Below, in pieces: positions 62,341 to 64,000 of a DNA stretch of 64,000 bases. A model generated the notes under the pieces. That model had not been told where the DNA came from, did not search any database, and worked only from the letters and a program-made list of their open reading frames with translations. Within the stretch, counting starts at the first letter, position 1. Each line of letters begins with the position of its first letter. The position numbers and the translations under genes are program-made. Location of the stretch: contig WNNJ02001723.1 of the NCBI GenBank assembly GCA_012934845.2, positions 62,001-126,000 of the forward strand. The letters run 5' to 3'. This DNA is from Pomphorhynchus laevis. Lineage: Eukaryota; Acanthocephala; Palaeacanthocephala; Echinorhynchida; Pomphorhynchidae.

Positions 62341-62778
62341 TATGAACTAAAAGCATTTCATACTATGCCATATATAAATAAATAAATTTTATTTACTTTT
62401 GAATTTATAAAAGATTTATCTATTTTCAATCTTTTATCTTTACAACAATAACAATATACAAAAATTTAAATCTGTTTTGGGATCCGTCCCTAGCAACAAT
62501 TATAAACTCACTAACCTTTGGAACAGGCGATTTAAGACCAGCATTTATCTTTATCTTTTTCCATTGTAGTTTCTAGAAATTCGACTGGATAACTGTTTTT
62601 TTTTCACAATCCTTTGTTCCTCCGACACGCTTGTTCGTACTCATAGTTTTTTGATCTAGATAAGATAAGATAAGGAATTTCTTAAATAACTAACAACCAC
62701 TAAAAAATAACGAAAAGAGACATTAGAAAAAAAAACAAATGCAGTTCAAATAAGACAATTCATAATAGCATTTAGTCT
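62341..62778. other. end of satellite and LINE D 3' flank
   Basis: A diverged start of a further satellite unit lies at 62442-62490. The rest is AT-rich and probably includes the LINE D 3' UTR on the minus strand. Confidence 0.5.
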
Positions 62779-64000
62779 TCATAATGATGTCACGGCCTCA
62801 GGTCCAGCGGGATCTGAGCCCTCCAGCACATCCAACACGCCGCTCTTCGACTGAACCACCCGGGGTCTATCACCCCCCGAAGAATCCAATCTAGGCGGAC
62901 TATGCGCGGTAATCGCGAGATGAGGAGCTTGAGAAACCTTAGTCTTTGCTCTGGAGGACGTCCTCTCGAAAAGAAGACTAATCCCGAGATAGCCCAAGTA
63001 CCCCAGAGGCGCACTTGGGTTTTCCCATTCAACTACAGATGCTGAGCCCGTTTCAGGGCCCACCTAGCTTTCTTCAGGATACGTTTAAGTCTATCCAGGT
63101 CAGCTTTCGCCGACCAGTTCACCGTAACAGTGAACCCCAGGTATTTTACTCGACTTGTGAAGGTAGGGAGTGGTTGATTAGTCAATATAGAAGATAGAGC
63201 TGAGAGTGCTAGTCTCTTTAATTTTTTCTTTGTCGCAGGGGTGCCATGAAAGACAACTACCTGCGATTTTGATGAATTTAAAATAAGATTGGATAGGGTC
63301 AGCTGGTCTGTTAATCTTAAAAAGAAACGGCTGATGTCCGAAGCGACATCTTTGCACCTGCGTCCAGAGAACAGGGCCGTGGTATCATCAGCGTATACCA
63401 CTAGATGTTGATCACGTTTAAAATTCTTGAATAGTACAATGGAGGCAGCAAGAAATAAGATAGGAGAAAGTGGGGATCCTTGGGGCACACCTGTAATAGG
63501 GTAGAACTGACACGCATCAGGGTCGTCTTCATAGTAGAACCTCTTGGTAAACAGTAATATCTCCACCCTGTTAACAATTCTCGCAGGCAACCCGAGTGAC
63601 CTGAGAGAGGAGATAACAAAGGGAATGGAAATGCGGTCAAATGCAGCAGAAAAGTCAAGGAAAACAGCCACAGCTAGTTGATGGCTATTATCCCTACAAA
63701 ACTGATGCACTTCACCTATTGCTGAATGAACCGAGCGTCCCTTGACAAACCCGTGAAAACTCGGTGGGATCAAATTACGCCTACTTAAATGGTCGCGGAT
63801 TCTACGCGCAAGCGCTTTTTCGTAGATGGAGATGAGGGAGTTTTGAATCGAAATGGGACGCAGATCTTTGGGACATGAAACCGGACTATGCTTTGGTAAG
63901 AAAATTCTACGACTAATATTGATGCCGGCTACATCGGATGGTGAGGCTAAAAGCATTGTGACGGCCACTTCTCTTCTTTGATCGGCTGTCAAAAGCTGAC
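62779..64000 (-). mobile_element. LINE D copy, RT nearly open, continues past right edge
   Basis: The minus-strand frame is open from the right edge to 63033 and, after a single TAG, to 62790. Motifs are KDLRPISIQNSLISIYEKAL, FHGFVKGRSV, FLDFSAAFDRIS (motif A), GVPQGSPLSPILF (motif B), VVYADDTTALFS (motif C), VKYLGFTVTVNW and VRLWGTWAISGLVFFSRG. The TAG replaces a Ser codon seen in the 25.4-kb copy. The protein ends soon after IVRLDWILRGVIDPGWF without RNase H or a visible restriction-like nuclease. The clade is not assigned; the RT differs clearly from LINE A and B. Confidence 0.88.

Overview
The window looks like AT-rich nuclear DNA of an invertebrate animal. The evidence is one spliced host gene with clear Scribble (LAP family) homology, spliceosomal GT-AG introns, and a dense load of LINE and Penelope-like retroelements. 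The shortest introns are 44-53 nt, as in many ecdysozoans. I cannot name the species; a nematode-like or other fast-evolving ecdysozoan is only a guess. No operons, CRISPR arrays, rRNA or tRNA genes were seen.

Region 1 (about 1-26 kb) is a retroelement graveyard. The main family, called LINE A here, has a half zinc-finger ORF1, an AP-endonuclease/RT ORF2, and a 3' end with a small hairpin, an AATAAA and an oligo-T run. Its older relative (A-prime) forms a large head-to-head inverted repeat at the left edge. A second zinc-finger LINE (B) lies at 13.2-16.7 kb and 17.1-18.2 kb; the first copy is split by a LINE A with an 8-bp target duplication. A near full-length LINE A (19.9-23.9 kb) sits inside an A-prime copy. 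Others are LINE D (about 8.2-9.7, 24.7-25.7, 62.8-64 kb), bits of further LINEs, a broken Ty3/Gypsy pol fossil (about 9.8-11.1 kb), a foldback MITE, a 13-bp minisatellite and a fossil tail of an RT/nuclease element.

Region 2 (27.6-57.9 kb) is the host gene, a Scribble orthologue on the + strand. I resolved 23 coding exons (984 codons, all phases compatible): about 16 leucine-rich repeats, the LAP-specific linker, then three PDZ domains that align as PDZ1, PDZ3 and the start of PDZ4. A PDZ2 equivalent was not found. The gene runs off the right edge. Introns are either tiny (44-99 nt) or 0.3-8 kb, and the long ones hold Penelope-like elements (a truncated RT ORF plus at least eight terminal fragments), LINE A pieces and two RT/nuclease fossils.

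Region 3 (57.9-64 kb) holds a LINE A copy of a frameshifted subfamily, an 11-copy satellite of about 202 bp with a trimer higher-order pattern, and a nearly open LINE D copy on the minus strand reaching the right edge.

The most interesting points are: a defective LINE A subfamily that has still multiplied; the LINE A 3' end and its very short solo copies; structured motifs in Penelope-like termini; Scribble exons 2-3 sandwiched between two like-oriented Penelope copies; the apparent loss of Scribble PDZ2; and the satellite higher-order repeat.
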